In this document: in pieces, positions 1 to 11,106 of the stretch
How positions within the stretch are numbered: position 1 is the first letter of the stretch
Layout of the letters: each line of letters opens with the position of its first letter
DNA from: Clostridia bacterium
Lineage (GTDB): Bacteria; Bacillota; Clostridia; Monoglobales; Monoglobaceae
Direction of reading: 5' to 3'
NCBI GenBank assembly: GCA_017625185.1
Contig: JAGALN010000030.1
Location: 1-19,702 of the forward strand
DNA: 19,702 nt
The notes under the pieces: generated by a model
The model's database searches: none
Told to the model about the DNA's origin: nothing
What the model saw: the letters and a program-made list of their open reading frames with translations, nothing else
Program-made: the position numbers and the translations under genes

Positions 1-2
1 AT

Positions 3-2702
3 GAGAGCGTCACCGATCTTTCCGAAGAACTGGCAAGAAGAGTGGATGAACTCATCCCCCGTCATATTATGATTGCCGACATCCTGGCCTCTGTGAACTA
101 TTTCCTGGGTCTGGATTATCATATCGGGGTCACCGATGATATCGACCATTTGGGCAACCGCCGCATCCGCAGCGTGGGCGAACTGCTTCAGAATCAGTTC
201 CGCATCGGCTTTGCCCGGATGGAAAAGGTGGTCAAAGACCGTATGACCCTGCAGGCACAGGACAGAGAAGAGGTCAGCCCCTCGACGCTGATCAACATCC
301 GTCCCATCGTTGCCGCCATCAAGGAATTCTTCGGTTCTTCGCCCCTTTCTCAGTTCATGGACCAGAACAACCCCCTGGCCGAGCTCAAACACAAGCGCCG
401 TCTTTCCGCTTTGGGCCCCGGCGGTCTTTCCCGTGACCGTGCCGGCTTCGAAGTGCGTGACGTGCATTATACCCATTATGGCCGTATGTGTCCCATTGAG
501 ACCCCGGAAGGTCCCAACATCGGTCTGATCAACTCGCTGAGCGGTTTTGCCAAGGTCAACGAGTACGGTTTCATTGAAACTCCCTATCGGAAGATTGACA
601 AGGAAACCGGCGTGGTAACCAAAGAGGTTGAGTACATGACCGCAGACACCGAAGAAGGCTACTATGTAGCACAGGCAACCGAGCCGTTGGACGAAAACGG
701 TAAGTTCCTGAACAAAAAGATTGTAACCCGTTATAAGGATGAGTTCTTGGAAGTTTCTCCCGAGCGGGTTGACTATATGGACGTATCCCCCAGACAGGTT
801 ATGTCCATTGCGACTGCTATGATTCCCTTCCTGGAAAACGACGATGCGAACCGTGCCCTGATGGGTTCTAACATGCAGCGTCAGGCAGTTCCCCTTCTGG
901 TTCCCGAGTCCCCCATCGTGGGTACCGGTATGGAATACAAGGCGGCACGGGATTCCGGCGTTTGTGTTCTGGCAACCAAGGGCGGCGTTGTGGAAAAGGT
1001 TTCCGCAGACGAGATTGTTATTTTAAATGACGACAAAGAGATTGACCGTTATAAGCTGATCAAGTTCACCCGTTCCAACCAGGGTACCTGTATCAACCAG
1101 CGCCCCATTGTGGCAGCCGGCGAGCGGGTAGAAGCCGGGGACATCATTGCAGACGGTCCCTCCACCCAGAACGGTGAAATCGGTCTTGGAAGAAATATCC
1201 TGATTGGCTTCATGACCTGGGAAGGCTATAATTACGAGGATGCTATCTTAATCAACGAAAAGCTGGTTAAGGAAGATATCTTTACCTCTATTCATATTGA
1301 AGAATACGAGGTAGAAGCAAGAGATACCAAACTGGGACCGGAAGAAATCACCCGGGATATTCCCAATGTGGGTGAGGATGCACTCCGGAACCTGGACGAG
1401 CGGGGGATTATCCGCATTGGTGCCGAGGTAGAAAGCGGCGATATCTTAGTTGGTAAGGTAACCCCCAAGGGCGAAACTGAACTCACCGCAGAAGAGCGTC
1501 TGCTCCGTGCCATCTTTGGCGAAAAGGCGAGAGAGGTCAGAGATACCTCTCTGCGGGTTCCTCATGGTGAATATGGTATCATTGTGGATGTTCAGGTATT
1601 TACCCGGGCAAACGGCGATGAGCTCTCTCCCGGCGTGAATCAGGTTGTCCGCTGCTACATTGCCCAGAAGAGAAAGATTTCTGTTGGTGATAAGATGGCG
1701 GGTCGTCACGGTAACAAGGGCGTTATCTCCCGGATTCTTCCTGAAGAAGATATGCCATTCTTAGAAGATGGAACTCCTTTGCAGATTGTCTTGAACCCCC
1801 TGGGTGTACCTTCCCGTATGAATATCGGTCAGGTATTGGAAGTCCATCTTGGCTATGCGGCAAAGGCGCTTGGCTGGAAGATTGCCACGCCGGTATTTGA
1901 TGGTGCCAACGAGGAAGATATCATGGACGCCTTAGAGCAGGCAGGCTATAACCGGAACGGAAAATCGATTCTCTACGACGGACGTACCGGTGAACCCTTT
2001 GATAATCCTGTTACGGTAGGTTACATGCACTACCTGAAACTGCATCACTTGGTAGATGATAAGATTCACGCTCGTTCCACTGGTCCTTACTCGCTGGTAA
2101 CCCAGCAGCCTCTGGGCGGTAAGGCGCAGTTCGGCGGACAGCGTTTCGGTGAGATGGAAGTTTGGGCACTGGAAGCATATGGCGCAGCTTACACCTTGCA
2201 GGAAATCCTGACTGTCAAGTCCGATGACGTGGTAGGTCGTGTGAAGACTTATGAATCCATTGTCAAGGGCGAAAACGTACCGGAGCCGGGTGTTCCCGAA
2301 TCCTTTAAGGTTTTGGTGAAGGAACTCCAGAGTCTGGCTCTCGATATCAAGGTTCTGGATAAGGACGACAATGAGATTGTTCTTCGGGAATCCATGGACG
2401 ATGACCCAGACGATTTGCCGGTTAACATCGCAGGGATTGAGGAGGATGATATCCTCCTTGCTGACGATGACGACGATCTGGACATGAACCTGGACGATGA
2501 TGACGATTTGATGGATGAAATCCTCGGCGATGACGAGGAAGAGGGCGAAGGCGTGCTCGCAGACGGTCTGGCAGAACTTTTGGCCGGTGGCGGTGCGGAT
2601 AGCGGTTTTGATGGCGACTATCTGGATTCGGAGGATGTAGATTCTCTGGAGCAAATGGTCGAAGAAGAGGATGATTTTGATGATGACGACGTTTTGTTCT
2701 AA
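3..2702 (+). CDS. rpoB: RNA polymerase beta subunit, C-terminal ~899 residues (5' end outside window)
   Basis: This is the beta subunit of core RNA polymerase, which with beta' forms the catalytic centre and carries the rifampicin pocket. The reading frame is open from base 3, upstream of the first in-window ATG at 42, so the gene is cut by the window edge and roughly 400 N-terminal residues are missing. The rifampicin region lies at about 330-540: the FMDQNNPL core, [13 protein letters not shown] and the [13 protein letters not shown] block are all present. Residues equivalent to E. coli D516 (360-362), H526 (390-392) and S531 (405-407) are wild type. The [12 protein letters not shown] and [24 protein letters not shown] blocks near the 3' end match the family. 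After the normal core end (about 2390) comes a 102-residue tail with 47 Asp/Glu and no Lys, Arg or His. The stop is TAA at 2700-2702, 84 bases before rpoC. Identity is certain; only the tail is unusual. Confidence 0.98.
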   Translation, partial: ESVTDLSEELARRVDELIPRHIMIADILASVNYFLGLDYHIGVTDDIDHLGNRRIRSVGELLQNQFRIGFARMEKVVKDRMTLQAQDREEVSPSTLINIRPIVAAIKEFFGSSPLSQFMDQNNPLAELKHKRRLSALGPGGLSRDRAGFEVRDVHYTHYGRMCPIETPEGPNIGLINSLSGFAKVNEYGFIETPYRKIDKETGVVTKEVEYMTADTEEGYYVAQATEPLDENGKFLNKKIVTRYKDEFLEVSPERVDYMDVSPRQVMSIATAMIPFLENDDANRALMGSNMQRQAVPLLVPESPIVGTGMEYKAARDSGVCVLATKGGVVEKVSADEIVILNDDKEIDRYKLIKFTRSNQGTCINQRPIVAAGERVEAGDIIADGPSTQNGEIGLGRNILIGFMTWEGYNYEDAILINEKLVKEDIFTSIHIEEYEVEARDTKLGPEEITRDIPNVGEDALRNLDERGIIRIGAEVESGDILVGKVTPKGETELTAEERLLRAIFGEKAREVRDTSLRVPHGEYGIIVDVQVFTRANGDELSPGVNQVVRCYIAQKRKISVGDKMAGRHGNKGVISRILPEEDMPFLEDGTPLQIVLNPLGVPSRMNIGQVLEVHLGYAAKALGWKIATPVFDGANEEDIMDALEQAGYNRNGKSILYDGRTGEPFDNPVTVGYMHYLKLHHLVDDKIHARSTGPYSLVTQQPLGGKAQFGGQRFGEMEVWALEAYGAAYTLQEILTVKSDDVVGRVKTYESIVKGENVPEPGVPESFKVLVKELQSLALDIKVLDKDDNEIVLRESMDDDPDDLPVNIAGIEEDDILLADDDDDLDMNLDDDDDLMDEILGDDEEEGEGVLADGLAELLAGGGADSGFDGDYLDSEDVDSLEQMVEEEDDFDDDDVLF

Positions 2703-2724
2703 CCGATAAGGGATTGGAACAAGG

Positions 2725-2752
2725 GCTGTCTGCCAAACTCACGGCAGACAGC
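2725..2752 (+). other. rpoB-rpoC intercistronic hairpin
   Basis: GCTGTCTGCC (2725-2734) and GGCAGACAGC (2743-2752) form a perfect 10-bp stem with an 8-base loop, 22 bases after the rpoB stop. No T-run follows, so it is not a normal intrinsic terminator. It could be a processing or stability element between the two cistrons; that role is inferred. Confidence 0.6.
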
Positions 2753-2769
2753 GACGAAAATTGTGAGTT

Positions 2770-2776
2770 GGAAAGG
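2770..2776 (+). promoter_or_regulatory. Ribosome binding site deciding the rpoC start
   Basis: GGAAAGG lies 10 bases before the ATG at 2787. The in-frame GTG at 2763 has no such site upstream, and the ATG at 2778 is only one base from this one, so 2787 is the best start. Confidence 0.6.
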
Positions 2777-2786
2777 CATGGTCGTT

Positions 2787-6377
<3,591 letters not shown>

Positions 6378-6390
6378 TAAATATGATAAG

Positions 6391-6419
6391 AAAACCCCGC
6401 CGAATTGGCGGGGTTTTTT
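6391..6419. terminator. Intrinsic terminator, probably bidirectional, between rpoC and fprA
   Basis: CCCCGCC (6395-6401), loop GAATT, GGCGGGG (6407-6413), then six T. On the minus strand the same stem is followed by TTTT (complement of 6391-6394). It therefore can end both the rpoBC transcript and the convergent tmcAL-fprA transcript, whose last stop is at 6481. Confidence 0.93.
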
Positions 6420-6436
6420 GCAATTTTTTCGTCAAT

Positions 6437-6470
6437 CATTGTAGGAAAATTCACGAATCGCCCATGTTCC
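6437..6470. repeat. Possible degenerate TGTAGG-type interspersed element
   Basis: CATTGTAGG (6437-6445) is followed by a weak palindrome around ATTCACGAAT (6449-6458) and then CGCCC. The start and right arm resemble short TGTAGGGGCG...CGCCC palindromic repeats that I remember from intergenic regions of Clostridia, with the left arm decayed. CATTGTAGG also occurs in the element at 11098. Family membership is from memory and uncertain. Confidence 0.35.
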
Positions 6471-6480
6471 GTTACCCATC

Positions 6481-7638
6481 CTACTCCTTGCACAACTCCA
6501 CTGCCAGAGCGGAAATCTGTGCCCGGCTGTCGTCGTTTAAAGCAGATTTAATCTGCACCACTGTATCGGCAAAGGTCAGGTTTTTGCAGGGCTCCAGCAA
6601 TGCCTTCATGGTTTTGGCGGCGGTAGGTGCCCAGGTTCCGTTTTCCATCAAACCGATTTGTCGGTTCTGGAAGTTCCGCTCGGTAAGACCGTGGATAAAG
6701 GTTCGCATAAAAGGGAAGATATCATTGTTGTAGGTGGTGGTGGCAAGCACCACCTTTCCGTACCGGAAGGCATCCTCAATCGCCTCTGCCATATCGCAAC
6801 GTGCCAAATCATTGACAACCACCTTGGGACAACCCTGCTTGTTCAATTCTTCTGCTAAAGTGGCAACGGCTTTCTTGGTATTGCCGTAAACCGAGGTATA
6901 GGCAATCATGACCCCCTCGCTTTCTACCCCGTAGGAGGACCAGATGTTGTAAAGGTTCAGGTAATAGTTCATATCAATGTTAAGAACCGGTCCGTGGAGG
7001 GGGCAAATCATCCGGATATCCAGAGCGGCTGCCTTCTTGAGCAGTGCCTGTACCTGTGCGCCGTATTTACCCACAATCCCGATGTAATACCGGCGAGCTT
7101 CACATGCCCAATCCTCTTCCACATCATTGGCCCCAAACTTGCCAAAGGCGTCTGCCGAGAAGAGAATGTGCTCATAGCTGTCATACGCCATGATGACTTC
7201 CGGCCAATGAACCATGGGTGCTGCCAAAAAGGTCAGGTTGTGTCTGCCAAGGGATAAGGTGCCCCCGTCGTTTACTACAACCTGCCGGTCTGAAAAGTCG
7301 GTGCCAAAGAACTGCTTCATCATCACAAAGGACTTAGACCCCGAAACAATTTTTGTATTGGGGTAGGTTTCCATGAATAAAGCAATGCTGGCGGAATGAT
7401 CCGGTTCCATATGCTGAATGATTAAGTAATCCGGGGTCTTACCATTTAAGGCGGTTTCCAGATTGGAAAGCCATTCCTCCCCAAACCGGATGTCCACCGT
7501 GTCCATCACGGCAATTTTTTCGTCAAGAATCACATAGGAATTGTACGCCATGCCGTTTTCTACAACGTACTGTCCTTCGAATAGGTCAATGTCGTGGTCG
7601 TTGACCCCAATGTATTTGATTTCTTCTGTTACTCGCAT
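6481..7638 (-). CDS. fprA: Flavodiiron protein (A-type flavoprotein, FprA family)
   Basis: The product is a cytoplasmic flavodiiron protein that reduces O2 (or NO) to water (or N2O) with electrons from a rubredoxin-type donor, protecting anaerobes from oxygen. It has 385 residues, the family's basic length: a metallo-beta-lactamase-like domain (about 1-235) and a flavodoxin domain (about 242-385). All seven diiron ligands are visible: H76, E78, D80 and H81 in HMEPDH, H144 in MVHWPE, D163 in SADAF, and H215 in PLHG. The FMN phosphate loop is YTSVYGNT at 247-254. There is no fused rubredoxin or flavin-reductase domain, so a separate electron donor is needed; none is encoded nearby. The ATG at 7636-7638 has AAAAGGAGA seven bases upstream, inside the end of tmcAL. 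The two genes overlap by 10 bp, suggesting translational coupling. Choice between O2 and NO as substrate is not visible from sequence. Confidence 0.93.
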   Translation of the reverse strand: MRVTEEIKYIGVNDHDIDLFEGQYVVENGMAYNSYVILDEKIAVMDTVDIRFGEEWLSNLETALNGKTPDYLIIQHMEPDHSASIALFMETYPNTKIVSGSKSFVMMKQFFGTDFSDRQVVVNDGGTLSLGRHNLTFLAAPMVHWPEVIMAYDSYEHILFSADAFGKFGANDVEEDWACEARRYYIGIVGKYGAQVQALLKKAAALDIRMICPLHGPVLNIDMNYYLNLYNIWSSYGVESEGVMIAYTSVYGNTKKAVATLAEELNKQGCPKVVVNDLARCDMAEAIEDAFRYGKVVLATTTYNNDIFPFMRTFIHGLTERNFQNRQIGLMENGTWAPTAAKTMKALLEPCKNLTFADTVVQIKSALNDDSRAQISALAVELCKE

Positions 7639-8798
7639 TCTACAATCTCCTTTTCAGTAAATTTATCTTCAAAAAACAACCGGTAAACCCGGCCTATGGC
7701 AAGCTCCCGCTGCCAGAGTGCCAGAGCGGCAGGGTGTTCCTTAATCTGTCCCCCGTGCTTGGCAAGGGGCAAAGTGGCAGTTTTCCGTGCCAGATTCAAA
7801 ATTTCACGACCTTTTTCGTTAAAGTCCAGAATCCGGATGTAGGACGGGGTCAGGTCGGCGTCCTGTTTGGTAATGCCAAGATAGGCATTGAGCAAAATCC
7901 GTCGAATCCGGCTATAGGCATACCGTTTGGACTTAACGCCGTCAATCAGAGCGTTGAGGTTGTCCGCAGTCAAAGCCTCCCGACAGATGGCGTTCTCCAA
8001 CCCCTCGGCAACATCAGCAATCCGGGCAAGCTCTGCCCTAGGCATCAAGCAAATGCGGGAAAGGATTGCCTGTTCCATGGATTTGAGAGAAGCGGGGGAA
8101 TGCCCTGCGTACAATGCCAGTGACTTTTGGGGCAGATAGCCCTGGTAGGACTCTCCGGCCAGCATCTGTTCTCGAATCAAGGATGCGGAGGCAAATCCCT
8201 CTTTGGAGGAGGTATCATTGTGATTAGCACCCTTGCGAGCTAACGCCACAGGTTTTATTTTGCTGCCGGAGCGGAGCAAGGCTTTCAGGTATTCCACGCC
8301 TAAAATGTTGTTTGGCTGACTCAAGAATTCTGCCGAGGCATTCCCAATGATGATGCGGATGGCTTCGGCACGGGCGCCGGCAAAGGATAGGCCTTTTGCA
8401 AGTCCCGCTTTTAGCTGCTCCTGAAAGGGAGCGTCCTCTGCCACAATGGTTTTGGCAATCCGCTTTAAAAGGTCAATATCAGTACACTCCGCCCCGAAGA
8501 AAAGAGTGTCTACACATCCCAGGGCGTTTAAGGTCAGCACGGCATTTCTGGCGTACCGTTCTGCCGATTGCAGGGTTAACACTGCCGGAAGTTCCAGAAC
8601 TAAGTCTATTCCGCAGGCAAGTGCGGTGCGGGCACGAAGTTCTTTTGGGTAGATGGCAACATCCCCCCGCTGCACAAAATTCCCGCTCATGATACCAACA
8701 ATGGCGTCAAGCTTGAGCTCTCTTCGGGCAGTTTCCAATTGATACTGGTGCCCCAGATGAAAGGGGTTGTATTCGCAGACAACAGCGCCAATTTTCAT
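7629..8798 (-). CDS. tmcAL: tRNA(Met) cytidine acetate ligase (TmcAL/YlbM family)
   Basis: Family members make N4-acetylcytidine at the wobble base of elongator tRNA(Met) from acetate and ATP through acetyl-AMP. The protein has 389 residues, slightly shorter than B. subtilis YlbM. The nucleotidyltransferase signature is at the N-terminus: CEYNPFHLGHQYQ with H14-x-G-H17, then MSGNFVQRGDVAIYPKELRA at 37-56. A second nucleotide-binding segment, SASLIREQ, lies mid-protein. The frame is open upstream to an alternative start near 8906. That would add 36 residues unlike the family and run over this gene's own promoter; the ATG at 8796-8798 has a near-perfect ribosome binding site and is clearly the start. 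The stop TAA (7629-7631) lies inside the fprA start region. Older annotations call this family a nucleotidyltransferase or UPF0348 protein. Confidence 0.93.
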   Translation of the reverse strand: MKIGAVVCEYNPFHLGHQYQLETARRELKLDAIVGIMSGNFVQRGDVAIYPKELRARTALACGIDLVLELPAVLTLQSAERYARNAVLTLNALGCVDTLFFGAECTDIDLLKRIAKTIVAEDAPFQEQLKAGLAKGLSFAGARAEAIRIIIGNASAEFLSQPNNILGVEYLKALLRSGSKIKPVALARKGANHNDTSSKEGFASASLIREQMLAGESYQGYLPQKSLALYAGHSPASLKSMEQAILSRICLMPRAELARIADVAEGLENAICREALTADNLNALIDGVKSKRYAYSRIRRILLNAYLGITKQDADLTPSYIRILDFNEKGREILNLARKTATLPLAKHGGQIKEHPAALALWQRELAIGRVYRLFFEDKFTEKEIVECE

Positions 8799-8804
8799 AA
8801 GGCA

Positions 8805-8813
8805 CCCTCCTTT
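8805..8813 (-). promoter_or_regulatory. Strong ribosome binding site of tmcAL
   Basis: Read on the minus strand this is AAAGGAGGG, six bases before the ATG at 8798. It decides against the longer reading frame that begins near 8906. Confidence 0.85.
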
Positions 8814-8831
8814 GTCCCAGTTTTCTTTTAT

Positions 8832-8859
8832 AGTATAACACAAAAACCGCATTTGACAA
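8832..8859 (-). promoter_or_regulatory. SigA-type promoter for tmcAL-fprA
   Basis: On the minus strand: TTGTCA (8859-8854), a 16-base spacer, and TATACT (8837-8832), directly preceded by TGT, which gives an extended -10. It lies about 35 bases upstream of the tmcAL start. Confidence 0.75.
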
Positions 8860-8878
8860 GAAAAAATGCAAAAATTTC

Positions 8879-8907
8879 TTGTGCTGTGATGGGAAAAGTG
8901 GTACAAT
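8879..8907 (+). promoter_or_regulatory. SigA-type promoter for the three-gene membrane/secreted cassette
   Basis: TTGTGC (8879-8884), a 17-base spacer, and TACAAT (8902-8907), about 40 bases before the GTG at 8950. It faces away from the tmcAL promoter; the two -35 boxes are 19 bases apart across A-rich sequence. Confidence 0.65.
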
Positions 8908-8936
8908 TGGCATATACGGAAATTTCATTGACTTTT

Positions 8937-8942
8937 GGAGGT
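8937..8942 (+). promoter_or_regulatory. Ribosome binding site deciding a GTG start
   Basis: GGAGGT stands seven bases before the GTG at 8950. A TTG at 8935 in the same frame overlaps this site and has none of its own. Confidence 0.8.
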
Positions 8943-8949
8943 AAAAACA

Positions 8950-9261
8950 GTGCTTGCTAATGTAATCAATATCATGTCGATTGCTTTTCTTGTATTGTGC
9001 TGGGTTTTGATTGTCAAGAGATTTCTTGTCAATCAATTTGCACCTGTGAAGTCTGTCAAGGCGGAGGTTTTTGATAAATACCAACCAAATACAGTTTCCA
9101 GAATACCGAAGATGTGGAAACGAGAACGGTACATCGTTGTGTTTGTCGCAAGGGAGAAGAAACTTTCTTTCTGTGTTTCTGAATTTTCCTATGGTAATTA
9201 CAAAGTGAAGGACAAGGGAACTTTGAAATATCAGGGAAACAAAATCATTAGTTTTGATTAG
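8950..9261 (+). CDS. DUF2500-like single-pass membrane protein
   Basis: A 103-residue protein starting at GTG 8950. Residues about 4-22 form one hydrophobic segment (IMSIAFLVLCWVLIV), followed by basic residues VKR and a soluble domain of about 80 residues. That domain has the pattern I associate with DUF2500: VKAEV near its start, YIVVFVAREKKLSFCVSEFSYGNY in the middle, and KDKGTLKYQGNKIISF at the end. The usual sequence is an EYG...GDxGxLxYQGTxFIxF ending. DUF2500 has no established function. It is the first gene of a plus-strand cassette behind the promoter at 8879-8907 and ends 52 bases before the next start. The N-terminal segment could be an anchor or an uncleaved signal. Family assignment is moderately sure; function is unknown. 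Confidence 0.75.
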   Translation: MLANVINIMSIAFLVLCWVLIVKRFLVNQFAPVKSVKAEVFDKYQPNTVSRIPKMWKRERYIVVFVAREKKLSFCVSEFSYGNYKVKDKGTLKYQGNKIISFD

Positions 9262-9299
9262 GCTGCAAGAGCCTGTCACGAATGACACCCCACAAAACG

Positions 9300-9305
9300 A
9301 AAGGA
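9300..9305 (+). promoter_or_regulatory. Ribosome binding site deciding the microprotein start
   Basis: AAAGGA ends eight bases before the GTG at 9314. It overlaps the ATG at 9305, so that ATG cannot use it, and the TTG at 9254 lies inside the preceding gene without a site. Confidence 0.65.
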
Positions 9306-9313
9306 TGATTTTT

Positions 9314-9475
9314 GTGAAAAAGGCGTATCTTCCGGAAACCGGTAATGATGCTGTTTTTTTCTTTCTTGGCGATCCAGATGCAGTTTTTTTGATTGCTTAT
9401 GGAGTTATCTTTGTTGTTTTGGTAACGCTGGTCATACTGATGATACGAAAAAAGAGAAAGGATGACAAAAAATGA
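9314..9475 (+). CDS. 53-residue membrane microprotein carrying an LPETG motif
   Basis: The predicted product begins MKKAYLPETGNDAVFF, has a hydrophobic segment at about 24-44, and ends with the basic tail RKKRKDDKK. The order LPXTG, hydrophobic stretch, basic tail is the layout of a Gram-positive sortase sorting signal. Here there is no signal peptide and no ectodomain before it, and the gap between motif and membrane segment is longer than usual. The positive-inside rule predicts the C-terminus inside and the LPETG end outside. The upstream frame closes with TGA at 9224-9226, so no missing domain is hidden there. The stop TGA overlaps the next gene's ATG (ATGA, 9472-9475), which supports that it is translated. 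No database family is recognised. The motif may be chance; no sortase gene is in the window. Confidence 0.6.
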   Translation: MKKAYLPETGNDAVFFFLGDPDAVFLIAYGVIFVVLVTLVILMIRKKRKDDKK

Positions 9476-11106
9476 AAAAAATACTTGTAGCAGTTTTAGC
9501 CATGATGGTGTTACTTTCAATAATCCCAACCGGTTTCGCTGCAAATGGAGATGTTGCGGGGAAAATCTATTCCACCGATATCAAAGCCTGTATCAATGGC
9601 ATCTGGGTGGATTCCTATAACATTGGCGGTCTTACTGTGGTGGTTGTGGAGGACGTTACCAACCAGTATCGGTATTATGATGATTTTAGAACCTTGATTA
9701 TTGACGATTTTGCACCGGAGCGATTGGTAGCCGGAACCAATCAGGGCAAAAAGATACCGGGTAGGGTTGTTGGAAATATCTATGAAACGGATATTAAGAC
9801 CTATTTTCGGGGCAAGGAGCTAACCTCCTTTTCCCTGAACGGAAAGACGGCAGTTATCATCGAAGAACTTGGTATGAACAATGCCTTTTCTGAAACGGGA
9901 GGCAGATATATCTGGAATGAGGAGCACCGCACCATCGAACTGGAATCTATGTATCGCTATCCCTACAGTATGCGGAACATGCTGGAGGATACGGGGTATA
10001 ATATCATCTTAAAGGAGTCGGATTACACCTACAGGCTGGAGGCAGAGCCGGTTCCGGCACCCCTGACCGGCGGGTACATTCTTCTGGAAAAAGAGATTCC
10101 GGACAATTCCATGGTTCCGGTTACCTACCAGGGAGAAACCATTGGATACCGGTGCAGATTTCCCCATTTGTGGGTGGAATCGGACGAAAATGGTATCTAT
10201 CATGGAAAGGAAGTCCAAACCCTGGTGGAATACTTCTTTGTAGAAAAGGTAGAGGATATGATTTTCCAGGCAGGGGAGGTAACCCCAACGGTGGAGGATT
10301 GGCTGAACTACTTTGAAAAGCATACCATGAGCACCATCCTTGACAGTTTTGAAACGGAGGAGTATTTGTTCTTGTATATGTCTTCCCATATCATACACGG
10401 CAACAAAGAGCGGTTGATTAAGCTAAGCAAAGCGGACGGCGGTAAATTGGAATACAGCGACCAGTTTGCCTCGGTTAGTCTGCACGGGCAGAAGAAATTT
10501 GATAAGGTTGAAATTGATAGAGAAAACGAAACAGTTCTGATTCACTATGATAAGGACTATATCATCGATTTGAAAAGCGACGAGGTGCGGGAGTATCATA
10601 AGTTAGAAACGGACATCGGCATTGGTGTGGCAGAGGGAAGACCCTCGGAGTACGAGCGGAAATTTGCCGGCGGTGGACAGGTGGAATACAAGCTGATTTC
10701 CGGAGATGTAGTAAAGACCGTAAAAGGATTCTCGGTGAATGAGTATTATTATGCTAATATGCTCCCTCTGGCAGAAACCTTTGATTTTCTAAACATCAAG
10801 TATTCCTTTGAAAATGATGTTTTGACCATTGATGCTAGCAATGCAAAGCCTTTTTCCCTGGAGAGAACCGATGTCAAGGTAGATCTGTTAAGGGATGAGG
10901 ATATTCACTATCTGTATCTGGAAAAGGTAATGTTAAACGGCGAGGAAACAGAGATAACCTATCAATATATCAGCGGACATTTTGATATGACCCACACAGG
11001 AAGAGCCAAGGCAAAGCCTTATGTATGTAACGGAAAGGTTTATATCAACGATAGTTTTATCCGTCTTTTGTGCGAAAACGCCGGGGCTGGAGATATTGCA
11101 TTGTAG
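9472..11106 (+). CDS. Secreted protein with stalk-like (copper-amine-oxidase-N-like) repeats
   Basis: A 544-residue protein with a clear signal peptide (MKKILVAVLAMM..., cleavage probably after GFA or GFAA at 23-24). Two related modules follow: residues 30-78 (TDIKACINGIWVDSYNIGG...EDV...RTLII) and 101-158 (TDIKTYFRGKELTSFSLNG...EEL...RTIEL). They match the pattern seen in clostridial stalk or copper-amine-oxidase-N-terminal-like repeats. A third stalk-like stretch is at 418-456 (YANMLPLAETFDFLNIKYSF...LTID) and a last one at about 486-535 (NGKVYINDSFIRLLC). The middle (160-415) is not recognised. No catalytic motif, LPXTG or membrane anchor is visible at the C-terminus, so the protein is probably released or held non-covalently. 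The start ATG overlaps the previous stop and has AGAAAGGA nine bases upstream. The stop lies inside the left arm of a repeat at 11098. The copper-oxidase name should not be read as an enzyme activity. Confidence 0.85.
   Translation: MKKILVAVLAMMVLLSIIPTGFAANGDVAGKIYSTDIKACINGIWVDSYNIGGLTVVVVEDVTNQYRYYDDFRTLIIDDFAPERLVAGTNQGKKIPGRVVGNIYETDIKTYFRGKELTSFSLNGKTAVIIEELGMNNAFSETGGRYIWNEEHRTIELESMYRYPYSMRNMLEDTGYNIILKESDYTYRLEAEPVPAPLTGGYILLEKEIPDNSMVPVTYQGETIGYRCRFPHLWVESDENGIYHGKEVQTLVEYFFVEKVEDMIFQAGEVTPTVEDWLNYFEKHTMSTILDSFETEEYLFLYMSSHIIHGNKERLIKLSKADGGKLEYSDQFASVSLHGQKKFDKVEIDRENETVLIHYDKDYIIDLKSDEVREYHKLETDIGIGVAEGRPSEYERKFAGGGQVEYKLISGDVVKTVKGFSVNEYYYANMLPLAETFDFLNIKYSFENDVLTIDASNAKPFSLERTDVKVDLLRDEDIHYLYLEKVMLNGEETEITYQYISGHFDMTHTGRAKAKPYVCNGKVYINDSFIRLLCENAGAGDIAL

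Noticed and set aside
1932..2654. 240-codon minus-strand frame opposite the end of rpoB
   Set aside because: It mirrors the repetitive GAT/GAC/GAG codons of the acidic tail; no ribosome site or recognisable domain.
6383..6733. Plus-strand 116-codon frame after rpoC
   Set aside because: It begins inside the terminator and runs antisense through fprA; no ribosome site or homology.
8707..9288. 193-codon minus-strand frame across the divergent promoters
   Set aside because: It overlaps tmcAL and the DUF2500-like gene in the wrong frame and covers both promoters.
9224..9313. Lost ectodomain or frameshift upstream of the LPETG microprotein
   Set aside because: The frame closes at TGA 9224-9226 and the upstream bases encode the intact DUF2500-like protein in another frame.
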